A model generated the notes under the pieces. It had not been told where the DNA came from. It saw nothing but the letters and a program-made list of their open reading frames with translations, and did no database searches. A stretch of 64,000 nucleotides of DNA from Calditerrivibrio nitroreducens DSM 19672. Its GTDB lineage: Bacteria > Chrysiogenota > Deferribacteres > Deferribacterales > Calditerrivibrionaceae. Below are positions 8,655 through 17,594 of this stretch, piece by piece (positions within the stretch are counted from its first letter, which is position 1; each line of letters begins with the position of its first letter). The stretch lies in contig NC_014758.1 in the NCBI RefSeq assembly GCF_000183405.1, forward strand, positions 1,467,001 to 1,531,000, given 5' to 3'. The position numbers and the translations under genes are program-made.

Positions 8655-9432
8655 TGCTATTTTATTGGGATTATTGCAGGGGCTTACAGAATTTTTGCCG
8701 GTGAGTAGTTCAGGACATCTGGTAATTGCCCAATCACTTTTGAAAAACTTTAAAGAACCATCACTACTTTTCGATACAATACTGCATTTTGCCACATTCT
8801 GTTCGGTTTTGATCTATTTCAGATCAAAAATATTAAAACTTTTTACTGCCTTTTTGGGATTTTTTTTCTATAAGTATAGAGTAACCTATTACGATAATAA
8901 ACGTTTTCTATGGGCGTTATTTACCGCATCCATCCCCACAGCAATTATAGGGTTGTCATTAGAACAATATTCCGAAACATTATTTAACGTCCCGGTATAT
9001 GCAGGATATGGACTGATAATTACTTCTATTTTGTTAGTTTTGTCTGATAGGTATAAGGGTAATTATAAGATAGATCCCACAAAAGGTTTTCTCGTAGGTA
9101 TTGTTCAGGGGATTGCAGTGATACCTGGGATTTCAAGGTCTGGTTCAACAGTTGCCGCTTCATTGTTTTTAGGAATAAAAAGGGAAGAAGCAGTTGAGTT
9201 CTCTTTTTTGATGGCGTTACCTGCAGTCTTTGGTGCAACACTTTTGCAGGCAAGGCATATCACATCCATTGAAAGTGATCAGATATTAAACTATATCATT
9301 GCAGCGCTGGTAGCATTCGTTTCGGCATTCTTTGCCATTCATTTTATGATTCAATTTGTAAAAAAAGCTAAATTATCATATTTTGGGCTTTATTGTCTCA
9401 TACTTGGAATAATTACTGTAATATGGCTGTGA
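8641..9432 (+). CDS. uppP: Undecaprenyl-diphosphatase
   Basis: 263-aa integral membrane phosphatase (BacA/UppP family) that returns undecaprenyl diphosphate to the monophosphate carrier for peptidoglycan and LPS O-chain synthesis. The conserved LTEFLPVSSSGHL is at residues 15-27 and the second signature PGISRSGST near 162-171; about eight hydrophobic segments run through the protein. AGGAGG stands just before the ATG at 8641. It overlaps the end of the RNase J gene and the start of ftsK. Confidence 0.96.
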   Translation: MSLFDAILLGLLQGLTEFLPVSSSGHLVIAQSLLKNFKEPSLLFDTILHFATFCSVLIYFRSKILKLFTAFLGFFFYKYRVTYYDNKRFLWALFTASIPTAIIGLSLEQYSETLFNVPVYAGYGLIITSILLVLSDRYKGNYKIDPTKGFLVGIVQGIAVIPGISRSGSTVAASLFLGIKREEAVEFSFLMALPAVFGATLLQARHITSIESDQILNYIIAALVAFVSAFFAIHFMIQFVKKAKLSYFGLYCLILGIITVIWL

Positions 9433-11636
9433 AGAAAAAAACTGGCTACACCACTGAAAAATTTAAGTTTGATACGTTAATAATAATAGCAATCACACTG
9501 TCGGTAATGTTTGGGATGGCTATATTTTCGTATAATCCCGAAGATCCATCCTTCAGTACTATAGTAATAAGAAAAACTGATCCTGAAGTACACAACCTTT
9601 TGGGAAAATTTGGAAGCTACCTATCCGATTGGATTATAAGTTATACTGGACTTTCTGCTGTATTGCTACCGATCATGGTTTTTATGATCTGTTTCCAATT
9701 CTACCAATTTAGAAACACTAAAGGGTTAAGGGGCTATAAATTTATACTGAATCTCTTCTTCATGATCATCACGGTAATTTCCATCTCTGGATTGTCAAGC
9801 CTATACTTTGAACAGGATATCCTATACAGTACCAAAACATCCGGTGGAATAATTGGACTTTTTATAAAGACAATCGTATTACCTATTTTTGGGAAAATAG
9901 GCACATTGATCATACTTATATCATCATTAATAATAAGTCTCTCATTTTTACTTAAATTTTCATTCATCGATTTATTTATCAATATTGCATCTATGGCTAA
10001 AAATGTCGTCAGGAAAGAAACAAAAGAAGACGGCGATGATGCAGCTTCAGCTGAAGATGAACACCCTGAAACATTAAAACCTAAAGATAAAGTTATTGTC
10101 GAAAACAACGATGATTTTATAATTAGAAAACCGGAATTGGAAGAAGAAACTGATACCTCCAGGAAAAAAGAAGATAAACCATCCCCTACAGAGCAGATTC
10201 TGCATATTACAAAAGAACACAAAAAATCCCCCAAAAGCTATAATGTACCGGACACACTTTTAAATGATCCGGAGAAATCGGATACCGCAGAATCGATACA
10301 GGAGTTAAAATTAAAAGGTAAGATATTAGAAGAAAAACTACTTGACTTTGGTGTACAGGGGAAAGTAAAGGAGATTCAACCGGGACCAATCGTGACACTT
10401 TATGAATTTGAACCAGCCCCTGGGGTAAAGATAAGTAAAATTGCAGGTCTTGAAAATGACCTCGCCCTTGCGATGAGTGCATTAAGCGTAAGGATTATAG
10501 CTCCTATCCCCGGCAAGTCGGTTATTGGTATTGAGCTGCCAAACAAAAAGAGAAGTACGGTATTTATAAAAGAGCTTATAACATCAAAAGAGTTTAAAGA
10601 ATCCAGTACAAATCTTGCAATCATTTTGGGTAAGGATATCTCTGGTAGACCTTACATCACCGATCTAACAAAAATGCCCCATCTACTTATAGCAGGTACC
10701 ACCGGTAGTGGTAAGTCTGTGGCAGTTAATACTATAATCTGCTCCCTTTTATATAAATGCCCACCAGATTATGTAAAATTTGCCCTCATAGATCCCAAAA
10801 TGGTGGAGCTGAATGTTTATGATGGGATACCACACCTTGCGGCACCTGTTGTGGTGGATCCCCAGAAGGCATCAAAACTTCTCAAAAATGTAGTAACCGA
10901 AATGGAAAGTAGATATGCAACCCTTGCCGAGCACAAAGTAAGAAATATAGAATCATATAATAAGATTGCTGAAAAAAATCCGGAACTTAGTTTAATGCCT
11001 TATTTAGTAGTAATAGTAGATGAATTTGCAGATTTAATGATAGTGGCAGGTAAAGAGGTGGAGCAATCGATAATCAGGATAGCTCAGATGGCAAGGGCTG
11101 TGGGGATACATCTAATTCTCGCCACACAGCGACCATCGGTAAACGTCATCACCGGTATAATCAAAGCAAATATGCCTGCCAGGCTGTCTTTCAGGGTTTC
11201 ATCAAAAACAGATTCGAGGACTGTTCTCGATCAAAATGGTGCAGAAATGCTTCTGGGGAAAGGTGATTCTTTATTCATACCCCCTGGCAGTAGTGACCCG
11301 GTAAGGATACATGGTTGCTATGTGGATGAGTCGGAAGTATTAAGGGTGGTGGAATATCTCAAGCAGTACGGTGAACCAGAATTTAATGAAGAGCTTGTGG
11401 TTTTTGAAACACAGGAGTCAGAAGAGAGTTTTGATGAAGAGGAATTGGACCAAAAATATTATGAGGCACTTGAACTTGTTAAAGCAAAAGGGGTTGCTTC
11501 CATTTCGATGATACAGCGTTATTTAAAAATTGGTTACAACAGAGCAGCCAGGATAATGGATATAATGGAAAAGCAAGGTGTCGTAGGTCCAAGCGATGGA
11601 ACATCAAGGCCAAGAGAGGTTTTGATAAAAGATTGA
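9423..11636 (+). CDS. ftsK: DNA translocase FtsK
   Basis: Septal DNA pump that clears and resolves chromosomes at division. From the ATG at 9423 (737 aa) the order is: four hydrophobic N-terminal segments (about 15-180), a charged linker, the motor with Walker A GTTGSGKS (about 423-430) and Walker B VVIVDEFADLM (about 529), and a C-terminal winged-helix gamma domain (about 670-735) that would read KOPS-like sites. A TTG start at 9393 would add ten residues, but they lie inside uppP. The chosen ATG overlaps uppP by 10 bp and has only a weak ribosome site, suggesting translational coupling. Confidence 0.95.
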   Translation: MAVKKKTGYTTEKFKFDTLIIIAITLSVMFGMAIFSYNPEDPSFSTIVIRKTDPEVHNLLGKFGSYLSDWIISYTGLSAVLLPIMVFMICFQFYQFRNTKGLRGYKFILNLFFMIITVISISGLSSLYFEQDILYSTKTSGGIIGLFIKTIVLPIFGKIGTLIILISSLIISLSFLLKFSFIDLFINIASMAKNVVRKETKEDGDDAASAEDEHPETLKPKDKVIVENNDDFIIRKPELEEETDTSRKKEDKPSPTEQILHITKEHKKSPKSYNVPDTLLNDPEKSDTAESIQELKLKGKILEEKLLDFGVQGKVKEIQPGPIVTLYEFEPAPGVKISKIAGLENDLALAMSALSVRIIAPIPGKSVIGIELPNKKRSTVFIKELITSKEFKESSTNLAIILGKDISGRPYITDLTKMPHLLIAGTTGSGKSVAVNTIICSLLYKCPPDYVKFALIDPKMVELNVYDGIPHLAAPVVVDPQKASKLLKNVVTEMESRYATLAEHKVRNIESYNKIAEKNPELSLMPYLVVIVDEFADLMIVAGKEVEQSIIRIAQMARAVGIHLILATQRPSVNVITGIIKANMPARLSFRVSSKTDSRTVLDQNGAEMLLGKGDSLFIPPGSSDPVRIHGCYVDESEVLRVVEYLKQYGEPEFNEELVVFETQESEESFDEEELDQKYYEALELVKAKGVASISMIQRYLKIGYNRAARIMDIMEKQGVVGPSDGTSRPREVLIKD

Positions 11637-11640
11637 TAAG

Positions 11641-13452
11641 ATGATGGTGATAAATCTTGATGAGATCCCGGATAACCCAGGAGTTTATACATTCATCGAT
11701 AAAAATGGCAAGATATTATACGTAGGTAAAGCTATAAGTCTTAAAAAAAGATTATCGTCATATTTCAATTCATCCCCAAAGTCCCCAAAGACTACCCAGA
11801 TGCTTTCTCTTGCCCATGAGGTAAGATATATCATTACCACAAATGAGGCTGAAGCCCTTTTACTGGAAAATAATATAATAAAGAATGAAAAACCAAAATA
11901 CAATATAAGATTAAAAGATGCCAAGAGCTACCCTTACATAAAACTCACCGTAGAGGAATTCCAAAGAATAATCATCACAAGGGACACATCAGACAAAAAT
12001 GCTCTATATTTTGGACCTTTTGTGAATGTAAACGGTTTAAGGGGTATTTTAAATGAGATTTTAAAGATATTCCCCATAAGAACCTGCTCTGATGGCATAT
12101 TTAAAAAGAAAAAGGTATGTCTAAACTATCAGATAAAACAATGCTCCGGACCCTGCGAGGAAATGATCAGCAAAGAAGATTACGAAAAGTTGGTGGATGA
12201 AGTTAAAAAGCTATTTACTGGTAAGGTGAGCGAAATAAAGGAAAATCTAAAGGAAAAGATGTTTAATTATTCAAAAAATTTACTTTTTGAAGAAGCAGCC
12301 AAAATCAGAGATAGAATAAATGCTCTGGAATCTCTTTTTACAAGACAGGGGGTGGTTATAAACGACGATAGGTCTTTTGACATCTTCATCCTCAAGGAAG
12401 ACCAAAACTTTAAAATAATCTGCTCCCTCTTCATAAGAAATGGCAAACTTCTAAGTGTTAAGACAGAATTCATAGATGATGACGATTTTGATATATCACT
12501 TTATATCTTACAACTCTATTCCATCACCCAACAACCACCGGAATCTATAGGAATTATTGTAAATGACACACTTATAAAAAACAGCGATCCCCTCATTGAA
12601 GCTGTCTATAAGACAACCGGTCATAAAGTCAGTTTAATCCGTTCGATAGATAAAAAGATCTTGGAGATTGGTATCGAAAATATTGAGGTAGAGAGAGAGT
12701 TTTTTTTAAAAAAACAGGATAATTTAAAAAACGCTTTAGAAAAGCTGAATAGTTTGACAAATTGTGATGTTAATACAATAGAATGTGTGGATATCTCCCA
12801 TCTTTACGGTAAAAATGTGGTGGGGGCATCGGTGTGCTGGTCAAATGGGGAATTTATCAAGAGTAGATACAGAAGATATAAAATCACAAATGAAACGAAT
12901 GACGATTTTACAGCTATATATGAATTGATGTCCAGAAAAGCTAATAATATATTGGATGGTAGTGAGCAGAAATCAGATTTATACATTATAGATGGAGGTG
13001 TTGGGCAGCTTAACGCAGCCCTAAAAGCATTCAAAGAAAAAAATGTAAATGCCTTCATAATTTCTATATCTAAAGGTAGAGGGTTGAAAGAACAACGATT
13101 TGAAAGTGAAGAAACAATCGCCTCCATCCACCTTCCAAATAGAAAAAACCCTGTTAAGCCAAAACGAAATGACCCAATGTTACTTTTAATTGAAAAGATA
13201 AGGGATGAAGTCCATCGCTTTGTAATTAATTACATGCGTAAAAGCTACGAAAAGATACTACTGAAGTCTGGAATATTAGATGTTGAAGGTATTGGTGAAA
13301 AGAGATTGAAAAAGATTCTGTCAACGTATCCTGATATTTTATATAGAGAAATTACCAAAGAAGAATTGTCAAAAAATTGCAATCTCCCTTTAACAATTTC
13401 AGAAAAACTGATCCAATACATAAAAAAAATTAAAGATGAGGTGAAAAAATGA
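11641..13452 (+). CDS. uvrC: Excinuclease ABC subunit C
   Basis: 603-aa nucleotide-excision-repair nuclease that makes the 3' and 5' incisions with UvrB. The GIY-YIG nuclease opens the protein (PGVYTF from residue 13, YVGKA near 27-31). A cysteine cluster CSGPCE lies near 170, a UVR-type UvrB-binding region near 205-240, an RNase H-like 5' nuclease domain with DISHLYG near 385, and helix-hairpin-helix motifs at the end. Two tandem ATGs begin the frame; no strong ribosome site is seen. It follows ftsK after 4 bp and overlaps the next gene by 4 bp (ATGA). Confidence 0.95.
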   Translation: MMVINLDEIPDNPGVYTFIDKNGKILYVGKAISLKKRLSSYFNSSPKSPKTTQMLSLAHEVRYIITTNEAEALLLENNIIKNEKPKYNIRLKDAKSYPYIKLTVEEFQRIIITRDTSDKNALYFGPFVNVNGLRGILNEILKIFPIRTCSDGIFKKKKVCLNYQIKQCSGPCEEMISKEDYEKLVDEVKKLFTGKVSEIKENLKEKMFNYSKNLLFEEAAKIRDRINALESLFTRQGVVINDDRSFDIFILKEDQNFKIICSLFIRNGKLLSVKTEFIDDDDFDISLYILQLYSITQQPPESIGIIVNDTLIKNSDPLIEAVYKTTGHKVSLIRSIDKKILEIGIENIEVEREFFLKKQDNLKNALEKLNSLTNCDVNTIECVDISHLYGKNVVGASVCWSNGEFIKSRYRRYKITNETNDDFTAIYELMSRKANNILDGSEQKSDLYIIDGGVGQLNAALKAFKEKNVNAFIISISKGRGLKEQRFESEETIASIHLPNRKNPVKPKRNDPMLLLIEKIRDEVHRFVINYMRKSYEKILLKSGILDVEGIGEKRLKKILSTYPDILYREITKEELSKNCNLPLTISEKLIQYIKKIKDEVKK

Positions 13453-14174
13453 AATTTACCGGCAAGAAAATCGTAATTACAGGAGCAAGTCGAGGTATCG
13501 GTGAAGCTACAGCAAGACTTCTGGCTGAAGGGAAAAACACTCTATTTTTAACATCAAGAACGATAAGCAAAAATAAAAATCTTTTAAGTTATTTAGAAGA
13601 AAAAGGTTCAGTGGTTTACCACTTTGATGCTGACCTTTCGAAACTTACAGATATCAAAGCAATGTACGATTTCTTTATGAGTAAAACAGATTCTATCGAT
13701 TGCCTCATAAATAATGCTGGTAGAGGTATCTACAAACCTATAACAGAAGAAAAAGCTGAAACAATCAAGGAGATTGTGGACTTAAACCTGACTGGGCTTA
13801 TATACACAACAGCCCTTTTCTCCCCCAATCTGATCAAAAACAATGGTACCATCATAAATATAGCTTCAGTAGCCGGCAGAAAAGGTTTTATGGGATTGTC
13901 CACTTACTGCGCCACCAAATGGGGTGTGGTGGGATTTTCCGAAAGCATAAGAGATGAACTTTGTAGCAAAAATGTCAGGGTAATTACGGTGGAGCCGGGG
14001 TTGGTGGATACCGATTGGGGTGAAGATCTACCGGATGCTTTTAAACAGTACAAAAGATCTGTAAATATGCTCTCTTCGGAAGATATAGCAAAAACAATCT
14101 TGTTTGCCCTCGAACAGCCAGATCATGTCAGTCTGAATGAGATACTCATTAGACCCACAAATCAACCTAGATAA
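13449..14174 (+). CDS. Short-chain dehydrogenase/reductase
   Basis: 241-aa Rossmann-fold oxidoreductase of the classical SDR family. The nucleotide-binding TGASRGIGEA is at residues 11-20, NNAG at 88-91, and the catalytic S140, Y153 and K157 (YCATK) are all present. PEPG-like VEPG follows. Substrate is not predictable from sequence; similar proteins are often annotated as 3-oxoacyl-ACP or sepiapterin-like reductases. Last gene of the plus-strand operon, overlapping uvrC by 4 bp and followed directly by a terminator. Confidence 0.9.
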   Translation: MKFTGKKIVITGASRGIGEATARLLAEGKNTLFLTSRTISKNKNLLSYLEEKGSVVYHFDADLSKLTDIKAMYDFFMSKTDSIDCLINNAGRGIYKPITEEKAETIKEIVDLNLTGLIYTTALFSPNLIKNNGTIINIASVAGRKGFMGLSTYCATKWGVVGFSESIRDELCSKNVRVITVEPGLVDTDWGEDLPDAFKQYKRSVNMLSSEDIAKTILFALEQPDHVSLNEILIRPTNQPR

Positions 14175-14175
14175 A

Positions 14176-14202
14176 AAAAATGGGGCGGTAAGCCCCATTT
14201 TT
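14176..14202. terminator. Bidirectional intrinsic terminator between the SDR gene and tsf
   Basis: Stem AAAAATGGGGC (14176-14186), loop GGTAA, stem GCCCCATTTTT (14192-14202). The A-run before and T-run after make it work for the plus operon and, in reverse, for rpsB-tsf. Confidence 0.92.
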
Positions 14203-14254
14203 TACATTTTATTTAGTTTTGCAAGTATATTCAGAGACAGCTCCAGAGGGCAGA

Positions 14255-15127
14255 TTAACCCTTGATCTGTTTCATCACCTCTTCCACAAAGTTTTCCTGC
14301 TTTTTTTCGATACCCTCACCCACCTGGTACCTTGTATAAGCCGCTATCTTTGCATTCTTTTCAGCTAAAAGCTGCTGAATAGTGATATCTGGATTTTTTA
14401 CAAATGGCTGGCTCATCAAACAGATCTCTTTAAGATACTTTTCAATCTGACCTTTTACAATGTTTGGAATGATGTTGTCAGGTTTACCTGCTTCTTTCTG
14501 TTTTGCGGTGAGAATCTCTTCTTCTTTTTTGATAAATTCTGGGTCAACACTTGAATTGTCAAGATAAAGTGGATTTGATGCCGCAATATGAAGGCAGATA
14601 TCTTTTGCCAATGCAGTGTCTCCACCTTCTAACTTCACGATAACACCTATCTTCCCACCAAGATGGATATAGGTGGTGATAAGCCCACCTTCTAACTTTT
14701 TAAACCTTCTTATATCTATCTTTTCACCAATTTTCGCAATTTTTGTGTTGAGAGCATCCTGAACAGTTTCCCCTGTAATGAATGGTGAAGCAAGAAGCTC
14801 TTCCACCGTATTTACGTTGTTTTTAACCACAGTTTTTGCCACATCTTTAGCAAAGTTTACAAACTCTTCATTTCTGGCAACAAAATCTGTTTCACTGTTT
14901 ACCTCAACAATTACACCTGTATTACCCTCAACGTAATCGACGATGAGACCTTCTGCAGCTATTCTACCAGCCTTTTTGGCGGCAGATGATAACCCTTTTT
15001 TTCTCAAATATTCAATTGCCTGCTCTATATCGCCATTTGTTTCTGCCAGAGCCTTTTTACAATCCATCATACCGGCTCCGGTTCTCTCTCTTAATTCTTT
15101 AACTAATGCTGCAGTGATTTCAGCCAT
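14255..15127 (-). CDS. tsf: Elongation factor Ts
   Basis: 290-aa guanine-nucleotide exchange factor for EF-Tu. The N-terminal UBA-like domain (LRERTGAGMMDCKKAL, 12-27) is followed by the EF-Tu-contact motif TDFVARNEEF at residue 80. Full length with both core subdomains. The ATG at 15127 is preceded by AGGAGG within the end of rpsB; only 2 bp separate the two genes, the usual rpsB-tsf operon. Confidence 0.98.
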   Translation of the reverse strand: MAEITAALVKELRERTGAGMMDCKKALAETNGDIEQAIEYLRKKGLSSAAKKAGRIAAEGLIVDYVEGNTGVIVEVNSETDFVARNEEFVNFAKDVAKTVVKNNVNTVEELLASPFITGETVQDALNTKIAKIGEKIDIRRFKKLEGGLITTYIHLGGKIGVIVKLEGGDTALAKDICLHIAASNPLYLDNSSVDPEFIKKEEEILTAKQKEAGKPDNIIPNIVKGQIEKYLKEICLMSQPFVKNPDITIQQLLAEKNAKIAAYTRYQVGEGIEKKQENFVEEVMKQIKG

Positions 15128-15129
15128 TA

Positions 15130-15933
15130 TTAATCCTCCTCAAACTCTTCAAGTTTTGCGTCGATATTGTCGAAATTTATTATTTGATCAACAGGAATAT
15201 CCTCTTCCTCAACAGATGCAGATCTAATCTCCGTAACGAGATCCTCTTCTCTCATCTGTCTACCTTCATTAATTCCATCTGCTATTCTATCAGCAATGAG
15301 CTGGCATGCCTTAATGGCATCATCGTTTCCAGGGATAGGGAAATCCACCTGCTCTGGATCGCAATTTGTGTCTACTATTGCTATTAAAGGGATGCCAAGT
15401 TTTTTTGCTTCGGCGATGGCATTCTGTTCCCTTTTTATATCTATAACAAACATAACATCAGGGATATCAGTCATATCTTTTATCCCGGCAAGGTTTTTAT
15501 AGAGCTTATCATACTCCTTTTTGATCATCGAAATCTCTTTTTTATGGAACCTATTGATATATCCAGATGCAAACATCTCTTCAAGCTCTTTGAGTCTTTT
15601 AATCCTTGATTTGATCGTTTCAAAGTTTGTGAGTGTTCCACCCAACCATCTGTTATGGATATAAAAACTGTTGCATCTTTCAGCAGCACCCTTAGTGGCT
15701 TCCTGAGCCTGCTTTTTTGTGCCAACAAAGAGAAATTTGGCCCCCTGTTTGCTCATATCCCTTGCAAACTCATAGGCCTGGTTAAAGCACTGAACTGTTT
15801 TCTGGAGATCAATTATGTAGATCCCGTTTCTTTTTCCAAAGACATACTTACTCATCTTTGGATTCCATCTCTTAGTCTGGTGCCCGAAATGCACCCCAGC
15901 CTCTAAAAGGCTTTTCATTGAAATATGTGACAT
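15130..15933 (-). CDS. rpsB: 30S ribosomal protein S2
   Basis: 267-aa small-subunit protein from the ATG at 15933, which has AGGAGG four bases upstream. An in-frame start 14 codons earlier would extend into the leader and is not credible. Family motifs [20 protein letters not shown] (near the N-terminus), FVGTKKQA and [10 protein letters not shown] are all present. First gene of rpsB-tsf, with a strong promoter and a structured leader. A mobile element lies just upstream of the promoter. Confidence 0.98.
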   Translation of the reverse strand: MSHISMKSLLEAGVHFGHQTKRWNPKMSKYVFGKRNGIYIIDLQKTVQCFNQAYEFARDMSKQGAKFLFVGTKKQAQEATKGAAERCNSFYIHNRWLGGTLTNFETIKSRIKRLKELEEMFASGYINRFHKKEISMIKKEYDKLYKNLAGIKDMTDIPDVMFVIDIKREQNAIAEAKKLGIPLIAIVDTNCDPEQVDFPIPGNDDAIKACQLIADRIADGINEGRQMREEDLVTEIRSASVEEEDIPVDQIINFDNIDAKLEEFEED

Positions 15934-16025
15934 AAATCCTCCTATTTGTTTTTCCTCCGCTGACTGCCATAGCACCCTTTAAAAGAGCACACGCTATAAG
16001 CAGACTCACCCAGCGTGCGAAATGG
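15934..16025 (-). promoter_or_regulatory. Structured leader of rpsB-tsf (candidate S2 autoregulatory element)
   Basis: About 92 nt of untranslated leader with extensive self-complementarity. Read 5'-3' on the transcript, GCACGCT (16018-16012) can pair with AGCGTG (15995-15990). GTCTGCTTATAGC (16005-15993) can pair with GCTATGGCAGTC (15973-15962), allowing a G-U pair and one or two unpaired bases. The arms interleave, so the two pairings form a pseudoknot or compete. The second arm ends close to the ribosome site. In E. coli rpsB-tsf is repressed by S2 through its leader; that this leader does the same is inference. Confidence 0.55.
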
Positions 16026-16031
16026 GCGTTT

Positions 16032-16060
16032 TTTATAACAGAAAATCGAAATAATTGCAA
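16032..16060 (-). promoter_or_regulatory. Promoter of rpsB-tsf
   Basis: On the minus strand TTGCAA (16060-16055), 17-bp spacer, TATAAA (16037-16032). A GC-rich stretch (CGCCC) follows near the expected start at about 16025, as is common at growth-regulated ribosomal promoters. The IS target duplication begins only four bases upstream of the -35 box. Confidence 0.78.
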
Positions 16061-16063
16061 TAA

Positions 16064-16074
16064 TTTTTTTGATT
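16064..16074 (+). repeat. Target-site duplication, left copy (11 bp)
   Basis: TTTTTTTGATT directly abuts the left end of the insertion element and is repeated exactly at 17542-17552. An 11-bp duplication fits the IS4 family. Confidence 0.9.
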
Positions 16075-16093
16075 CTGCCGTCACCCCATTTTT
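16075..16093. repeat. Left terminal inverted repeat of the IS
   Basis: CTGCCGTCACCCCATTTTT, matching the right end at 17 of 19 positions. Confidence 0.9.
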
Positions 16094-16100
16094 TGCACCC

Positions 16101-17414
16101 CTAAGCCACAAGTAAACTTTTCTTCCTTTTCATCTTGCCCATTCCAAATATCTTCTTACGCTCTTCTGGAAATTTAAGATAATAACCTATCTTAAAATAC
16201 ATAACATAATCACAATCATATTTTTTATCTCTATGATGAAATATCTTACCATTGTAAGACCGTAATACCCTTTCAATACCATCCGATATCCGATAATATT
16301 TAAATTCACATACCTTTTTGTCTTCATTGTCGTATTTCTCTCTTTTGGCCATATCTTCTAACAACTTGGATATCATAACATCCGATTCTATCTGACTTAA
16401 TACATTCCAGCAAAAAGATACCATACCTAACAACGTCCTCAATGACTCAAACCTCCTCACAAGGCACTTCTCAATACCAAACTGCTGCTTCATAAACTTA
16501 TAGCTCTCTTCTATCTTCCACCTGGAAAAATAACTGCTAATCCTAAAATACGCTTCCTTACTACTGCTTATATGCCCTTCACTCATAAAATAAAGCATAT
16601 TCTTCGACGAATTACCCCTTACACTAATTAATGTAACTGCATGGCCATGATAATAACATTTAGCATAACCATAAGAAATACCACCTTTTTTATACCTTCT
16701 ATTTATCTTATCCTTACAAATATCCAATACTGAAAGCCTACTCCCATTGTAATCCAAATGCCTCTTACCAACACTCCTTATTACAAAACTCAAACCATTT
16801 CTAAGCATATATCTTAATATCTCACCCCTATCATAGCCCCTATCAAATACAAATAACCCCTTATCTTTAAATCTAATCCCTATCTTCTCCAGCATCTCTA
16901 TGGTCTTGGCATTCTCACTTTTAAAGTTACTTGATTTATAACTATAAACATCAATATATAATGAAAACATTCTCTTACTCTTTGGACTGTAACATACAGC
17001 ATGATTTAACGGATATCCATAGCCTACTTTGTTAGAACTACCATCGTGAACTTTACCTATAAGCTCAAAACCGATACCATAATCATGTGTCAAATCACCA
17101 CCATCTATCGATATTATTAACCTGTCATCTGATTTCGTTTCATTGTATGCATAATCTATATTATAAGCATTAGAAATATCTAACAAAGTAGAATAATTAA
17201 ATGTATTTCTCTGCAATCTCTTTAGAGAATGTTTTACACCACATCTCTCATTTAAATAACCTGCTATCGATGTAAGATTCAGGCTCTTGGTTGCAAATAC
17301 TCCTGAAACCATTTCAATCATATATTTCTGTTGGGGTCTTGTAATGTAATCATTAAGGTTTTGTGTTAGGATTAAAATTTTTCTCTTCACATTTTCTGCA
17401 ATTTCATATATCAT
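16101..17414 (-). CDS. IS4-family transposase
   Basis: 437-aa DDE transposase (start ATG at 17414, GGAGG seven bases upstream; a longer frame to 17465 lacks a ribosome site). Catalytic residues in this numbering are D104 (SIDGGDLTHDYG), D191 (VFDRGYD) and E302. The IS4 family signature Y-(2)-R-(3)-E-(6)-K is exact: Y295, R298, E302, K309. The frame is unbroken and stops 7 bp inside the left inverted repeat, so the enzyme is probably functional. Confidence 0.95.
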   Translation of the reverse strand: MIYEIAENVKRKILILTQNLNDYITRPQQKYMIEMVSGVFATKSLNLTSIAGYLNERCGVKHSLKRLQRNTFNYSTLLDISNAYNIDYAYNETKSDDRLIISIDGGDLTHDYGIGFELIGKVHDGSSNKVGYGYPLNHAVCYSPKSKRMFSLYIDVYSYKSSNFKSENAKTIEMLEKIGIRFKDKGLFVFDRGYDRGEILRYMLRNGLSFVIRSVGKRHLDYNGSRLSVLDICKDKINRRYKKGGISYGYAKCYYHGHAVTLISVRGNSSKNMLYFMSEGHISSSKEAYFRISSYFSRWKIEESYKFMKQQFGIEKCLVRRFESLRTLLGMVSFCWNVLSQIESDVMISKLLEDMAKREKYDNEDKKVCEFKYYRISDGIERVLRSYNGKIFHHRDKKYDCDYVMYFKIGYYLKFPEERKKIFGMGKMKRKKSLLVA

Positions 17415-17522
17415 AAACTGCCTCCAGTTTGTTGTTATTGTTGCTTTTTTGTGTAAAATCATCATACAACATTCTGGAGGCTTTTACAAGTATAACTTAT
17501 TGAAAATTCAATATTAAATCAT

Positions 17523-17541
17523 AAAAATGGGGTGATGCCAG
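17523..17541. repeat. Right terminal inverted repeat of the IS
   Basis: Inverse complement of the left end at 17 of 19 positions. It contains an in-frame ATG (17535) that extends the reading frame of the downstream gene. Confidence 0.9.
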
Positions 17542-17552
17542 TTTTTTTGATT
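17542..17552 (+). repeat. Target-site duplication, right copy (11 bp)
   Basis: TTTTTTTGATT, identical to 16064-16074. Confidence 0.9.
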
Positions 17553-17558
17553 AACCAC

Positions 17559-17587
17559 TTGATTTTTAAAAACAATCTCTTTATAAG
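17559..17587 (+). promoter_or_regulatory. Promoter of the PEP-synthase-like/ADP-ribosylglycohydrolase pair
   Basis: TTGATT (17559-17564), 17-bp spacer, TATAAG (17582-17587). The expected start point coincides with the ATG at 17595, predicting a leaderless mRNA. The promoter lies wholly outside the IS and survived the insertion. Confidence 0.6.
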
Positions 17588-17594
17588 TATAATT

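Larger units (their letters stand above)
16075..17541 (-). mobile_element. Complete IS4-family insertion sequence (1467 bp)
   Basis: The element is bounded by 19-bp imperfect terminal inverted repeats, CTGCCGTCACCCCATTTTT at 16075-16093 and CTGGCATCACCCCATTTTT read inward from 17541, with 17 of 19 positions identical. It is flanked by a perfect 11-bp direct repeat and holds one intact transposase gene. Inserting it duplicated TTTTTTTGATT in what was a 20-bp gap between the -35 boxes of two divergent promoters (rpsB to the left, the 17595 gene to the right). Intact ends and duplication suggest a fairly recent, possibly still active insertion. I cannot assign a named IS. Confidence 0.93.
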
